A DNA stretch of 9,217 nucleotides from an uncultured Clostridia bacterium (GCA_946183765.1 CAMHDC010000031.1:1-9217), one strand, 5' to 3'; shown: positions 1 through 6,866, counted from the stretch's first letter. The notes: generated by a model from the letters alone, not told the origin. Translations and numbers: made by a program.

Positions 1-3000
1 CGGATACTATACTGCTCACGCCCTTCTCCTCCATGGCCACGCCGTACAGGGTGTTACACACCTCCATACTGCCCTTGCGATGGGTAATCAGAATGAACTG
101 GGTCTGTTTCCCGTAGTCCCGGACGAATTCGGCGAACCGGCTTACGTTGGCTTCGTCCAGGCTGGTCTCGATCTCGTCCAGGAAACAGAACGCCGGGCTC
201 TTGACCCGCAGCATGGCGAACAGCAAAGCGATAGCCGTCAAGGCTCTTTCTCCACCGGACATGAGACTAAGCAGCTGCAGCTTCTTGCCGGGGGGCTGGG
301 CGATGATGTCGATGTCGCAGTTCAGCACGTCCTTGGGGTCGCTGAGCCGCAGCTCCGCCTGCCCGCCGCCGAACAGGGCTACGAACACGTTCTTGAACTC
401 CTTTTGCACCCGATCAAACTCTCCGGCGAACACCTTTTCCATGGTCCGGGTGAGCTTCTCGATCAAGGTATAGAGGTCCTGTGCCGCACTGGTCAGATCG
501 TCATATTGTTTGCTCAGGTTTTCGAATCGCTCCGAGACCTGAGCGTATTCCTCGATAGAATCCAGATTCACCGTGCCCAGGGAACGGATCTGTTCCCGAA
601 GCTTGGCCGCCCGCTGACCGCTGGAGGTGATGGGGATATCCTCCCTCAGCTGCAGGGCGTTCTCGTAGGTGAGGCCGTAGTTTTGCCAGATACGATCCTG
701 CTGCTGCTCCAAAGACGTCTGAAGCTTGCCAAGGGCCATCTCTGTCTTGGTCCGGCTGTCCAACAGCTCTCGGGTGCTGGCCAGCAGCTGGTCCCGCCGG
801 TCGCGGCGAACCCGCAGCTCCTCCTTCTGGGCGGACCGCTGATCGTCCACCTTCTGCTGCTCCTGCTGAGCGGCGGACAATACCGCTTTCGCTTCCTCGA
901 CGCGCACTTGCAGCTCGATTTGGGCTTGTGCCTCCCCTTCGGCTTCCTGCTGTGCCCGCTGTGCTTCTTCCAACAGAGTCGCCCGCTTTTGCCCGCAGCG
1001 CTCAATCTCCCGCGTGAGACGTTCCCGTTCCGCTTCTCGGGCAGAGGCCTCTTTCATAACGGCGGTGTGCCGCAGTCTGAGTTCGGTCAAAGCATCCGCC
1101 TGCTCGTCCCGTTTCTTGCGGAGCGCATAGAGCGCCTTGCTCTCCTCCACGACCTCCTGCCTGGAAACGTTTCCGTGTTCTTCCAGATCGGTCTGCTCGT
1201 TGTTGAGCAAAGCTTTCCGTTCCTGAATGGAGCGAGCATTCTCCTTCGTGGCAGCCAGTTCCTCCTCCAGCGTTTCCAGGTCGGAACGGGTTGATTCGAT
1301 GTCCCGTTGAATGATGCTGAGCTTGTCGTTCTGTCGTTCGAGGTCGATATCCCTGTCGTGCAGATCTGCGACCAGACCGTCCACCTGAACGGCAGCCAGG
1401 GTGACTTGCTGCTTTTTCTCCAGCAGTCGATCCACAGCAGCTTTACGCTCTTTTTCCAGCTCGGCATACCGTTTCTTGAGATCTGCGATCTCCCGCTCCC
1501 GGCCCAGGATGCCGAAGCTTTTGCGTTGACTGCTGCCGCCGGTCATGGCGCCCCCGGGGGTGATCAAGTCGCCTTTCAATGTAACGATCTGAAAGACGCC
1601 GCCGGAGCGCTCCTTTAAGCTGACGCCAACGGAAAGATCCTCCACCACCACGGTCCGGCCGAGAAGGTAGTCCACGGCCTTGTCCATTCCTTCTTCCCAG
1701 CGGATAAGGTCGCAGGCAAGGCCGATGACACCCTTTTCCTTCAGGAAGTGGCGATCCTTCTCCCGCACACCGTTCTCCGAAAGGAGGTCCAGGGGCAGGA
1801 TGGTACAGCGGCCGAACTCACGCTTTCGCAAGGTTTCGATGATGTATTTCGCGTCGCGGCCGGTCCGGCTCACCAGATTCTGCTGAGCGCCGCCCAGCGC
1901 CGTGCCCACTGCGACTTCATATTTTTCCGGTACGTGGATAAGCTCTGCTACTACGCCCACGATCCGCTGTCTGAGCTCCATGTCCCGTTCCGCCAGGTCC
2001 ATGATCAGCCGCACGCTGTTCTGATAGCCCTCGCGTTTTCTGACCATTTCCTCCAATACGTGGAGGCGGGAGGACATAGCGCCGCTCTCCTGCTCCTTCT
2101 GGCGGACGGCGTCCGTCTCCGTTTCCTGCTCAGACAGAAGCTTGGCGTGATTTTCTCGTGCTTCGCGCAGGGCCTCACGTCCCTCTTCCCGCAGAGAAGC
2201 AAACCGTTCCTGTTCCGCTTTAGCCTGTTTCTGCTCTGCTTGCAGATCTTCCAGCCGCCTGCTGTTCTTGTCCATATCCACGCGGATAGCCTCTGACCGT
2301 TCCGTCAAAGACTGTTCCAAGGCAGACAAACGAGACAGACTGCTCTTTTTATCGGAGAGGCGGTTCAGCTCCTCCATGATCCGATTCTTTTTCTCTTCCA
2401 GAGCTGCTTCCGCCTGATCGCAGGCCGTTTGAAGTTTTGAGAGAGCATCGCTGGCGTTCTCGATCTGCTGCTGCAGCGCTTCTTTCTCCTCGTCGGAAAG
2501 GTTGCCCAGGCTATCCAGCGTCTGCTGTCGTTCCGTAGCTTCCTTTGCCTGAGCATCCGCCTCAAGAAGAAGCCGTTCCTGCTCCTTCGCCAGCGTTTCC
2601 TGACGAGCCTGCTTCAGCTTTATCTCGCTCTGAATGCTCTCCACCTGAGAAAGGAGTCCCAAAAGTTGTTTCTGGCCTTCGTCCAGCTTTTCGTCCAGCT
2701 CCCGTATCTTGTCCTCCAGCTCGTGGCTGGCCTCCTGCAACATACCGTCCTCAGACTCTACGCCGGAAAGCTTTTCCCGAACTTCGTCTAAAACGGCCTG
2801 CAGTTCCGCAATCTTCGCTCGATTTTTCTCCGTCTCGTGAAGGAACAAGTTTACTTCCAACCGACGAAGCTCCTCCCGCGCGCCCTGGTACTGGATCGCT
2901 TTCTCCCGCTGTTCCTGGAGGGGCCCGATCCGGCTTTCCAGTTCGTGGAGAATGTCGCCGATACGCTCCATATTCTTTTGGGTGCTTTCCAGCTTTTTTT

Positions 3001-3532
3001 CAGCTTCGGTGCGGCGCACGCGATAGCGCATGACGCCGGCCGCTTCCTCCAGGGCGGAGCGGCGGTCGGCCGATTTGTTGGAAAGAATCTCATCCACCTT
3101 GCCCTGAGAGATGATGGAATAGCCGTCCCGACCGATGCCCGTATCCCGAAACAGTTCCAGCACGTCCTTCAAACGGCAATTCTTGCCGTTGACGGCATAT
3201 TCGCTCTCCCCGTTGCGGTATACCCGGCGGGTGACGGCCACTTCGCCATACTCCACCGGCAGGGAATGATCGGCATTGTCGAAGGTCAACGTCACCTCGG
3301 CCATGCCCAAAGGACGGCGCTTTTGTGTGCCGTTGAAGATCACATCCTCCATCTTGGCGCCGCGCAGCGCCCGGGCGCTCTGCTCACCCAGCACCCAGCG
3401 GACCGCATCGGAAATGTTGCTCTTTCCGCTGCCGTTGGGGCCGATGACGGCCGTTATCCCGCTGCCGAATTGCAGTTCAGTTTTCTTTGCGAAGGATTTG
3501 AACCCCTGCATTTCCAGCTTCGTCAGTCGCAT
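1..3532 (-). CDS. smc: Chromosome partition protein SMC (C-terminal end cut by window edge)
   Basis: SMC is the ATPase of the bacterial condensin complex (with ScpA and ScpB), which compacts and aligns sister chromosomes. The frame is open for 1177 codons from the ATG at 3532 to the left edge. Family members are near 1190 residues, so only a short tail is missing. Visible parts in order: N-terminal ATPase head with Walker A GPNGSGKS at residues 31-38 and a Q-loop glutamine at 143 (ISQGKVDEIL); a long Glu/Gln/Lys/Arg-rich coiled coil from about 170 to 500; a glycine-rich hinge at about 515-670; the returning coiled coil; then the C-terminal head with signature LMSGGER (serine 1092) and Walker B FLDE with D1119 and catalytic E1120, followed by the D-loop SLDEANV. 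All key residues are present. The start overlaps the end of rnc by 10 bases and has only a weak ribosome site, so translation is probably coupled to rnc. Every codon was checked and no in-frame stop or frameshift was seen. Confidence 0.98.
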   Translation of the reverse strand, partial: MRLTKLEMQGFKSFAKKTELQFGSGITAVIGPNGSGKSNISDAVRWVLGEQSARALRGAKMEDVIFNGTQKRRPLGMAEVTLTFDNADHSLPVEYGEVAVTRRVYRNGESEYAVNGKNCRLKDVLELFRDTGIGRDGYSIISQGKVDEILSNKSADRRSALEEAAGVMRYRVRRTEAEKKLESTQKNMERIGDILHELESRIGPLQEQREKAIQYQGAREELRRLEVNLFLHETEKNRAKIAELQAVLDEVREKLSGVESEDGMLQEASHELEDKIRELDEKLDEGQKQLLGLLSQVESIQSEIKLKQARQETLAKEQERLLLEADAQAKEATERQQTLDSLGNLSDEEKEALQQQIENASDALSKLQTACDQAEAALEEKKNRIMEELNRLSDKKSSLSRLSALEQSLTERSEAIRVDMDKNSRRLEDLQAEQKQAKAEQERFASLREEGREALREARENHAKLLSEQETETDAVRQKEQESGAMSSRLHVLEEMVRKREGYQNSVRLIMDLAERDMELRQRIVGVVAELIHVPEKYEVAVGTALGGAQQNLVSRTGRDAKYIIETLRKREFGRCTILPLDLLSENGVREKDRHFLKEKGVIGLACDLIRWEEGMDKAVDYLLGRTVVVEDLSVGVSLKERSGGVFQIVTLKGDLITPGGAMTGGSSQRKSFGILGREREIADLKKRYAELEKERKAAVDRLLEKKQQVTLAAVQVDGLVADLHDRDIDLERQNDKLSIIQRDIESTRSDLETLEEELAATKENARSIQERKALLNNEQTDLEEHGNVSRQEVVEESKALYALRKKRDEQADALTELRLRHTAVMKEASAREAERERLTREIERCGQKRATLLEEAQRAQQEAEGEAQAQIELQVRVEEAKAVLSAAQQEQQKVDDQRSAQKEELRVRRDRRDQLLASTRELLDSRTKTEMALGKLQTSLEQQQDRIWQNYGLTYENALQLREDIPITSSGQRAAKLREQIRSLGTVNLDSIEEYAQVSERFENLSKQYDDLTSAAQDLYTLIEKLTRTMEKVFAGEFDRVQKEFKNVFVALFGGGQAELRLSDPKDVLNCDIDIIAQPPGKKLQLLSLMSGGERALTAIALLFAMLRVKSPAFCFLDEIETSLDEANVSRFAEFVRDYGKQTQFILITHRKGSMEVCNTLYGVAMEEKGVSSIVS

Positions 3533-4218
3533 TCTTTCGTATATCTTTCCATAGCCATTTGTGCAGCTGCCTGTCCGGCGGCCTGCTTGGAGGAGCCGGA
3601 ACCTGTGCCCCATTCCACTTCGTCCACCAGCACCCGCATGGTGAACAATTTCTTATGATCCGGGCCGGACTCGCTCACCAACTCATAGCGGATCGCCCGC
3701 CCCTTATGATCGGCATGGACCAATTCCTGAAAAGCGGTCTTGCTGTCCTTGGAAGAGGAACGATTCCCTATGGCTTCAGCGGAAAGCACGTATTCATGAA
3801 CCAGGCGCTGCGCCTCCTCCAGCCCACCGTCCAGGTAGACGGCAGCCAGCACCGCTTCAAATGCGTCGGACAAAATGGAATCTTTTTCCCGACCGCCGCA
3901 CTGCTCCTCGCCCCGGCTCAACAGCAGGTATTCGCCCAGGCCCAGACGCCGCGCGGCAGCGGACAAGGCGCTTTCACAGACCAAAGAGGAGCGAAGCCGC
4001 GTCAACGCCCCTTCCCGCATCTCGGGATGGGTATCGAAAAGATGACGGGAAACCAGGTGCTCCAGCACCGCGTCTCCCAAATACTCCAACCTTTCGTTAT
4101 CTTCGCCCATGCGATGCTGTTCCACCGCCAGCGAGGAATGGGTCAGCGCACGACGCAACAGGCCCTCGTCCTGAAAACGATAGCCAAGCCTGTCCATACA
4201 CCGTATCAAATCACCCAT
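3523..4218 (-). CDS. rnc: Ribonuclease III
   Basis: RNase III cuts double-stranded RNA during rRNA maturation and mRNA turnover and acts as a homodimer with Mg2+. From the chosen ATG at 4218 the protein is 231 residues, normal for the family. The catalytic domain holds the signature NERLEYLGDAVLE at about residues 41-53 and the second acidic pair in SDAFEA (D118 and E121). Together these give the four metal ligands. A double-stranded RNA-binding domain fills about residues 156-225 and ends in the usual alanine-rich helix. A longer frame begins at a GTG at 4227, but that GTG overlaps the AGGAG Shine-Dalgarno (4227-4231). The ATG at 4218 sits 8 bases behind it and is the likely start. The gene lies just after the acpP terminator and overlaps smc, the standard acpP-rnc-smc order of Bacillota. 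No promoter of its own is visible. Confidence 0.97.
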   Translation of the reverse strand: MGDLIRCMDRLGYRFQDEGLLRRALTHSSLAVEQHRMGEDNERLEYLGDAVLEHLVSRHLFDTHPEMREGALTRLRSSLVCESALSAAARRLGLGEYLLLSRGEEQCGGREKDSILSDAFEAVLAAVYLDGGLEEAQRLVHEYVLSAEAIGNRSSSKDSKTAFQELVHADHKGRAIRYELVSESGPDHKKLFTMRVLVDEVEWGTGSGSSKQAAGQAAAQMAMERYTKECD

Positions 4219-4226
4219 GGTACGCA

Positions 4227-4231
4227 CTCCT
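4227..4231 (-). promoter_or_regulatory. Shine-Dalgarno of rnc
   Basis: AGGAG lies 8 bases upstream of the ATG at 4218. It overlaps the alternative GTG at 4225-4227, which rules that codon out as a normal start. It also begins only two bases after the U-tract of the upstream terminator. Confidence 0.85.
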
Positions 4232-4233
4232 AT

Positions 4234-4262
4234 AAAAAGGCCCGCATCCTGCCGGTGCGGGC
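4234..4262 (-). terminator. Intrinsic terminator after acpP, directly before rnc
   Basis: On the transcribed minus strand the arms GCCCGCA (4262-4256) and TGCGGGC (4246-4240) form a perfect 7-bp GC-rich stem with a 9-base loop, followed by C and TTTTT (4238-4234). It lies about 30 bases past the acpP stop. The rnc gene follows with no space for a promoter, so this terminator must be leaky or regulated if rnc and smc are read from upstream. Confidence 0.85.
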
Positions 4263-4293
4263 TGACCCATTCGAGCGAAAGGGTATGCTCAAA

Positions 4294-4515
4294 TTATTTG
4301 GCAAGATAGCCCACCACATCGCCTACGGTTTTGATGTTGGGCAGTACCTCATCGGGGATCTCCACATCGAATTCCTGTTCCATGTCCATGACCAGTTCAA
4401 CGATGTCCAGAGAGTCCGCATGCAGATCATCGATCAGGCTGCTTGAGGGCGTGATGGTCTCCGGATCGATATCCAACTGCTTGGCGATGATCGCGCGTAC
4501 CTTCTCAAAATCCAT
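4294..4515 (-). CDS. acpP: Acyl carrier protein
   Basis: This small acidic protein carries growing acyl chains on a 4'-phosphopantetheine arm during fatty-acid synthesis and supplies acyl groups to PlsX. At 73 residues it is close to the usual 75-80. The attachment site is serine 35 in HADSLDIVEL, followed by the typical acidic helix II (VMDMEQEFDVEIPDE). The N-terminus (DFEKVRAIIAKQL) is also typical. The ATG at 4515 has a strong ribosome site, AGGAGG at 4529-4524 with an 8-base spacer. A near-consensus promoter lies in the 76-base gap after plsX and a terminator follows the gene. It is therefore probably transcribed strongly on its own, as expected for one of the most abundant bacterial proteins. 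Confidence 0.98.
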   Translation of the reverse strand: MDFEKVRAIIAKQLDIDPETITPSSSLIDDLHADSLDIVELVMDMEQEFDVEIPDEVLPNIKTVGDVVGYLAK

Positions 4516-4554
4516 TATTTGCTCCTCCTGTATAAAATGCGTTGTTATTCACAA

Positions 4555-4569
4555 AATTACTGACTAATT
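4555..4569. repeat. Short AT-rich inverted repeat at the acpP -10/start region
   Basis: AATTA (4555-4559) and TAATT (4565-4569) are inverted around CTGAC. The repeat overlaps the acpP -10 box and the predicted transcription start, where a repressor could act. The arms are only 5 bp in an AT-rich gap, so chance is a real alternative. No known lipid-regulator site was matched with confidence. Confidence 0.3.
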
Positions 4570-4595
4570 GTAAATCACAGGCCGCGATCTGTCAA
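4567..4595 (-). promoter_or_regulatory. Sigma-A promoter of acpP
   Basis: On the minus strand a perfect TTGACA (4595-4590) and TACAAT (4572-4567) are separated by exactly 17 bases. The predicted start is near 4560, which gives a leader of about 45 bases before the acpP ATG. The -35 box contains the TGA stop codon of plsX. This is the best match to the sigma-A consensus in the window. Confidence 0.85.
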
Positions 4596-5623
4596 CCAAT
4601 TTTTTCTTCCGTCGGCTGCTCATTATTCGCCTGAACTGCCGCGGCGATCTTTTGGGTCACGCCGCCCCGCACCAGCTTCTGGGCCTGACGGATAGCGTTA
4701 TAAAACGCTTTTGCGTTGGAGCTGCCGTGGGCCTTGATGACCCCGCCGTTCACGCCCAACAGCGGCGCTCCGCCCACCTCGGTATAATCCATCTTTTTCT
4801 TCAAGGAAGCGAAGGCCGGTTTGGCGATGGCTCCGCCGATGGTGCCGCGAAGAGACCCCATAAGCTCGGTCTTCAGCATGGAGGTGATGGCTTTCGCCGT
4901 GCCTTCCGTGCTCTTTAGAAGCACGTTTCCGGCAAATCCATCCGTGGTCACCACGTCAAAATCGCCGCTCATAAGTTCTCTCGCCTCGCAGTTTCCGCCG
5001 AAACGGATACCCTCCAGCTCTTTCAAAAGCGGATACGTCTCCTTGGTGAGCTCGTTTCCCTTCTCTGCCTCCTCGCCGTTGTTCAGAAGACCGACGATTG
5101 GAGCTTTTACGCCTTCCACCAGCTCCATATAGGCGCTGCCCATCTGAGCGAACTGCACGAGATACAGGGGCTTGCAATCCACATTCGCCCCTGCGTCGAT
5201 GATCATGGTATGTCCGCCCTGCAGATTGGGGATCAGCGGCGCCAAAGCGGGCCGCTGCACATCCTTGATACGGCGAATGATTAGGGTGCCGCAGGCGAGG
5301 ACCGCGCCGGTGCTGCCTGCGCTGATAAAGCAGTCCGCCTCCTTGTCCGCCACGGCCTTGGCCGCCAGGACCATAGAAGCGTTTTTCTTGCGCCGCACTG
5401 CCACAGCCGGCGCTTCCTCGCAGGTTATGATTTCCGTCGAAGGCTTGATCACAAGCCGGTCGGATGGATATTCCTTCCCCTGAAGACAAGTCCTGATCTG
5501 CGTCTCATCGCCGAACAGCCAAATGACAAAATCGTTTTCCAACGCTCGCAGGGCCAGCAGAGCGCCGTCCACCACCGCTTGTGGGGCGTTATCGCCGCCC
5601 ATAGCGTCCAAAGCTAAGATCAT
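4592..5623 (-). CDS. plsX: Phosphate acyltransferase PlsX
   Basis: PlsX converts acyl-ACP and phosphate into acyl-phosphate, the donor used by membrane-bound PlsY to start phospholipid synthesis. It is a peripheral membrane enzyme. The protein is 343 residues from the ATG at 5623, a normal length. Family marks include the N-terminal ALDAMGGDNAP (residues 4-14), SAGSTGAVLA in the middle (usual form SAGNTGA), and the C-terminal block DVVTTDGFAGNVLLKSTEG. A longer frame begins at a GTG at 5638, but the Shine-Dalgarno GAAGGAG (5636-5630) lies inside that extension and 6 bases before the ATG, so the ATG is chosen. A promoter lies just upstream and acpP follows after 76 bases. In many Bacillota plsX sits with fapR, fabD and fabG or with rpmF. 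None of these is beside it here. Confidence 0.97.
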   Translation of the reverse strand: MILALDAMGGDNAPQAVVDGALLALRALENDFVIWLFGDETQIRTCLQGKEYPSDRLVIKPSTEIITCEEAPAVAVRRKKNASMVLAAKAVADKEADCFISAGSTGAVLACGTLIIRRIKDVQRPALAPLIPNLQGGHTMIIDAGANVDCKPLYLVQFAQMGSAYMELVEGVKAPIVGLLNNGEEAEKGNELTKETYPLLKELEGIRFGGNCEARELMSGDFDVVTTDGFAGNVLLKSTEGTAKAITSMLKTELMGSLRGTIGGAIAKPAFASLKKKMDYTEVGGAPLLGVNGGVIKAHGSSNAKAFYNAIRQAQKLVRGGVTQKIAAAVQANNEQPTEEKIG

Positions 5624-5629
5624 ATTCCG

Positions 5630-5636
5630 CTCCTTC
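5630..5636 (-). promoter_or_regulatory. Shine-Dalgarno of plsX
   Basis: GAAGGAG ends 6 bases before the ATG at 5623. It decides the start against the GTG at 5638, which overlaps the site. Confidence 0.85.
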
Positions 5637-5651
5637 ACAGACTTTTCTTGT

Positions 5652-5680
5652 AGTATACATGGATTTAGTCACGATTTCAA
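5652..5680 (-). promoter_or_regulatory. Sigma-A promoter of plsX
   Basis: On the minus strand TTGAAA (5680-5675) and TATACT (5657-5652) are separated by 17 bases. The predicted start near 5645 leaves a leader of about 20 bases, just enough for the Shine-Dalgarno. The site lies in the 96-base gap between the TIGR04086-type gene and plsX. No terminator is seen in that gap, so read-through from upstream is also possible. No clear palindrome typical of a FapR operator was found around it. Confidence 0.78.
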
Positions 5681-5719
5681 CAGAAAATCTCTATATGGTA
5701 AGGAGCGAGTAGCAGCCAC

Positions 5720-6124
5720 CTATCTTTTTTGCCTGTCCAAAAGCAGTCCCCGAACCATAGCTCCCGCCATGCCCGCGGCAATGCAGATGATCAAATCGCC
5801 CACCAGGGCCCAGGAAGGGATGAATCCACCCATGCAAATGCTGAGACCGACCACCAGGATCAAATCGTATAAAGCGCCGGCCACAGCGCCCGTCACCGCC
5901 GTCCGCTCCATAGCTTTGCGTACAGCAAAGAATCCGGCGGCAAAGGGGCAGATCACCTTTAGAATTCCGTTGACCGGTCCGATAGCTCCCTCACCCGCTT
6001 TATCCCAATACAGTAAAAGTGAAAGAAGCAGCATACCCAGCAAAGCGATCCCACAGCCGATAAGCGCCCCTGTCAGCTGCCGCCAGGTAAGCAATCCCTT
6101 TGTACGCCTTGTCCGCTTTTTCAT
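5720..6124 (-). CDS. Small four-helix membrane protein, TIGR04086-like
   Basis: This is a hydrophobic protein of 134 residues with a very basic N-terminus (MKKRTRRTK) and four predicted membrane segments at about 17-39, 49-67, 76-97 and 105-127. It ends in a basic tail (DRQKR). Length, topology, the glycine-rich second and third segments and its position next to yajC fit the TIGR04086 family, found mostly in Clostridia and of unknown function. The family call comes from memory of that pattern, not from a search. The ATG at 6124 is chosen because GGGAGG (6136-6131) lies 6 bases before it. The longer start at 6139 would place this site inside the gene. It follows the yajC terminator and has no convincing promoter, so it may depend on read-through. 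Confidence 0.8.
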   Translation of the reverse strand: MKKRTRRTKGLLTWRQLTGALIGCGIALLGMLLLSLLLYWDKAGEGAIGPVNGILKVICPFAAGFFAVRKAMERTAVTGAVAGALYDLILVVGLSICMGGFIPSWALVGDLIICIAAGMAGAMVRGLLLDRQKR

Positions 6125-6130
6125 TTCAAA

Positions 6131-6136
6131 CCTCCC
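6131..6136 (-). promoter_or_regulatory. Shine-Dalgarno of the TIGR04086-like gene
   Basis: GGGAGG lies 6 bases before the ATG at 6124. It falls directly behind the alternative ATG at 6139, which has no such site of its own. Confidence 0.8.
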
Positions 6137-6179
6137 CATATTTGATAAGAAAGCTTATGCGCCGAGGGTTTGGGAAATG

Positions 6180-6202
6180 AAAAAGCCGGCCAACGGCCGG
6201 CT
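6180..6202 (-). terminator. Intrinsic terminator after yajC
   Basis: The arms AGCCGGCC (6202-6195 on the minus strand) and GGCCGGCT (6191-6184) form a perfect 8-bp stem with a 3-base loop, followed by a run of T ending at 6180. It begins 17 bases after the yajC stop. It separates yajC from the TIGR04086-like gene. Confidence 0.88.
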
Positions 6203-6219
6203 ATAGTTTTGAATGCTGC

Positions 6220-6570
6220 TTATTCCACCACGGATTCGCTCATGGTGTTCTCCGCGCCCTTCTCCTCGATCTGGGAGATGGCGCCGCGGGCAAAGACCAG
6301 ATGGATCTTGTCGGGTCCGACCTGCATGACCACATAGTCGTCCTTCACGGAGGTGATGGTGCCATAGATGCCGCCGATGGTGCGAACCCGATCGCCGGGA
6401 CGCAGGGAAGCCAGCATCTCCTTAACTTTCTTATCCCGCTTGCGCTGGGGAATGATCATGACGGCCATCAGGACAACCATGATGAGGATCAAAGGAAGGG
6501 TGGACATGAGGGAGGAAGCGGTTCCCTCAGCGACCGCGGCCACGACGGGGCCCATGAAAAGATTCAGCAT
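6220..6570 (-). CDS. yajC: Preprotein translocase subunit YajC
   Basis: YajC is a small inner-membrane partner of SecDF-SecYEG in protein export. This one has 116 residues, a normal size. It has a short outer N-terminus, one membrane helix at about 21-40 (LPLILIMVVLMAVMI), the basic stop-transfer PQRKRDKK, and the conserved cytoplasmic domain SLRPGDRVRTIGGIYGTI at about 55-72. The C-terminal tail is acidic. The ATG at 6570 is used because it gives the full N-terminus. Its ribosome site (AAAGGA, 11 bases away) is only fair. secD and secF, the common neighbours of yajC, are not in the window. The gene has its own promoter and terminator and looks like a single-gene unit. Confidence 0.95.
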   Translation of the reverse strand: MLNLFMGPVVAAVAEGTASSLMSTLPLILIMVVLMAVMIIPQRKRDKKVKEMLASLRPGDRVRTIGGIYGTITSVKDDYVVMQVGPDKIHLVFARGAISQIEEKGAENTMSESVVE

Positions 6571-6603
6571 GCAACTTGATTTCCTTTCCGAATTTCAACA
6601 TTG

Positions 6604-6632
6604 ATTTTACGACAGTTTCTTCCCCGCGTCAA
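6604..6632 (-). promoter_or_regulatory. Sigma-A promoter of yajC
   Basis: On the minus strand TTGACG (6632-6627) and TAAAAT (6609-6604) are separated by 17 bases. The predicted start near 6597 leaves about 27 bases before the yajC ATG. The -35 box begins about 5 bases after the U-tract of the preceding terminator, so the two units are back to back. Confidence 0.82.
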
Positions 6633-6637
6633 GAGCG

Positions 6638-6675
6638 AAAAAGCTCCTTCACCTTATATCAAAAGCGAAGGAGCT
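6638..6675 (-). terminator. Intrinsic terminator after the small membrane protein gene
   Basis: The arms AGCTCCTTC (6675-6667 on the minus strand) and GAAGGAGCT (6650-6642) form a perfect 9-bp stem with a 16-base loop, then a run of T to 6638. It begins 4 bases after the stop codon of the small gene. The opposite strand also has a T-rich stretch behind the stem, but no gene runs toward it. Confidence 0.85.
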
Positions 6676-6679
6676 GTTT

Positions 6680-6832
6680 TCATTTGAGCAGCGAACTGTG
6701 CTTGATCGCGCGTGCGGCCCGCTTGCCGTCCCGCTTCATCCGCCGCCATACGTCAGGATAGATGGCGTTCATCGCAGTGATCGCCAGCGCCATGCCGCCG
6801 ATCATGCCTAAGCCTATGCCTGGTGTTTTCAT
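6680..6832 (-). CDS. Small hypothetical single-helix membrane protein
   Basis: I do not recognise this gene. From the ATG at 6832 it encodes 50 residues: a glycine- and alanine-rich hydrophobic stretch at about residues 5-25 (GIGLGMIGGMALAITAM) that could cross the membrane once, then NAIYPDVWRRMKRDGKR and a strongly basic C-terminus with no cysteine. By the positive-inside rule the tail would be cytoplasmic. The start is supported by AGGCGG 8 bases upstream. A longer frame from the ATG at 6925 would run through a terminator hairpin and has no ribosome site. The gene stands between two terminators, with only about 35 bases from the first to its ATG and no visible promoter. That the frame is real is likely from the ribosome site, the sensible protein and the terminator right behind it, but it is not proven. 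Confidence 0.65.
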   Translation of the reverse strand: MKTPGIGLGMIGGMALAITAMNAIYPDVWRRMKRDGKRAARAIKHSSLLK

Positions 6833-6866
6833 ATGAATTACCGCCTTTCCTTCACGATGGAGGGAG

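Noticed and set aside
80..1294. A 404-codon plus-strand open frame, with further long plus-strand frames to about 3660.
   Set aside because: They lie opposite smc (and the start of rnc), and the 80-1294 frame is in exact codon register with smc. Few TTA, CTA or TCA triplets fall in that register, so the antisense frame stays open. The translations show no known domain, and smc itself has all its motifs.
4225..4227. GTG start for rnc three codons upstream.
   Set aside because: It overlaps the AGGAG Shine-Dalgarno, which is placed correctly for the ATG at 4218.
4516..4550. A second acpP promoter with TATACA close to the ribosome site.
   Set aside because: The nearest -35-like box is only about 14 bases away, and the start would fall on the Shine-Dalgarno. 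The upstream promoter is far better.
5624..5638. GTG start extending PlsX by five residues.
   Set aside because: The extension contains the Shine-Dalgarno, and PlsX proteins normally begin just before the ALDAMGGDN block.
5640..5719. A FapR-like operator before plsX.
   Set aside because: No clear palindrome overlaps the promoter, and fapR is not adjacent.
6125..6219. A six-cysteine SCIFF-type peptide gene or a promoter between yajC and the TIGR04086-like gene.
   Set aside because: SCIFF genes can occur in such Clostridial neighbourhoods (from memory), so I looked. The gap holds only the terminator, the ribosome site and a short ATAAG/CTTAT inverted repeat. The best promoter-like boxes (TTTTCA, 18 bases, CATAAG) are too weak to call.
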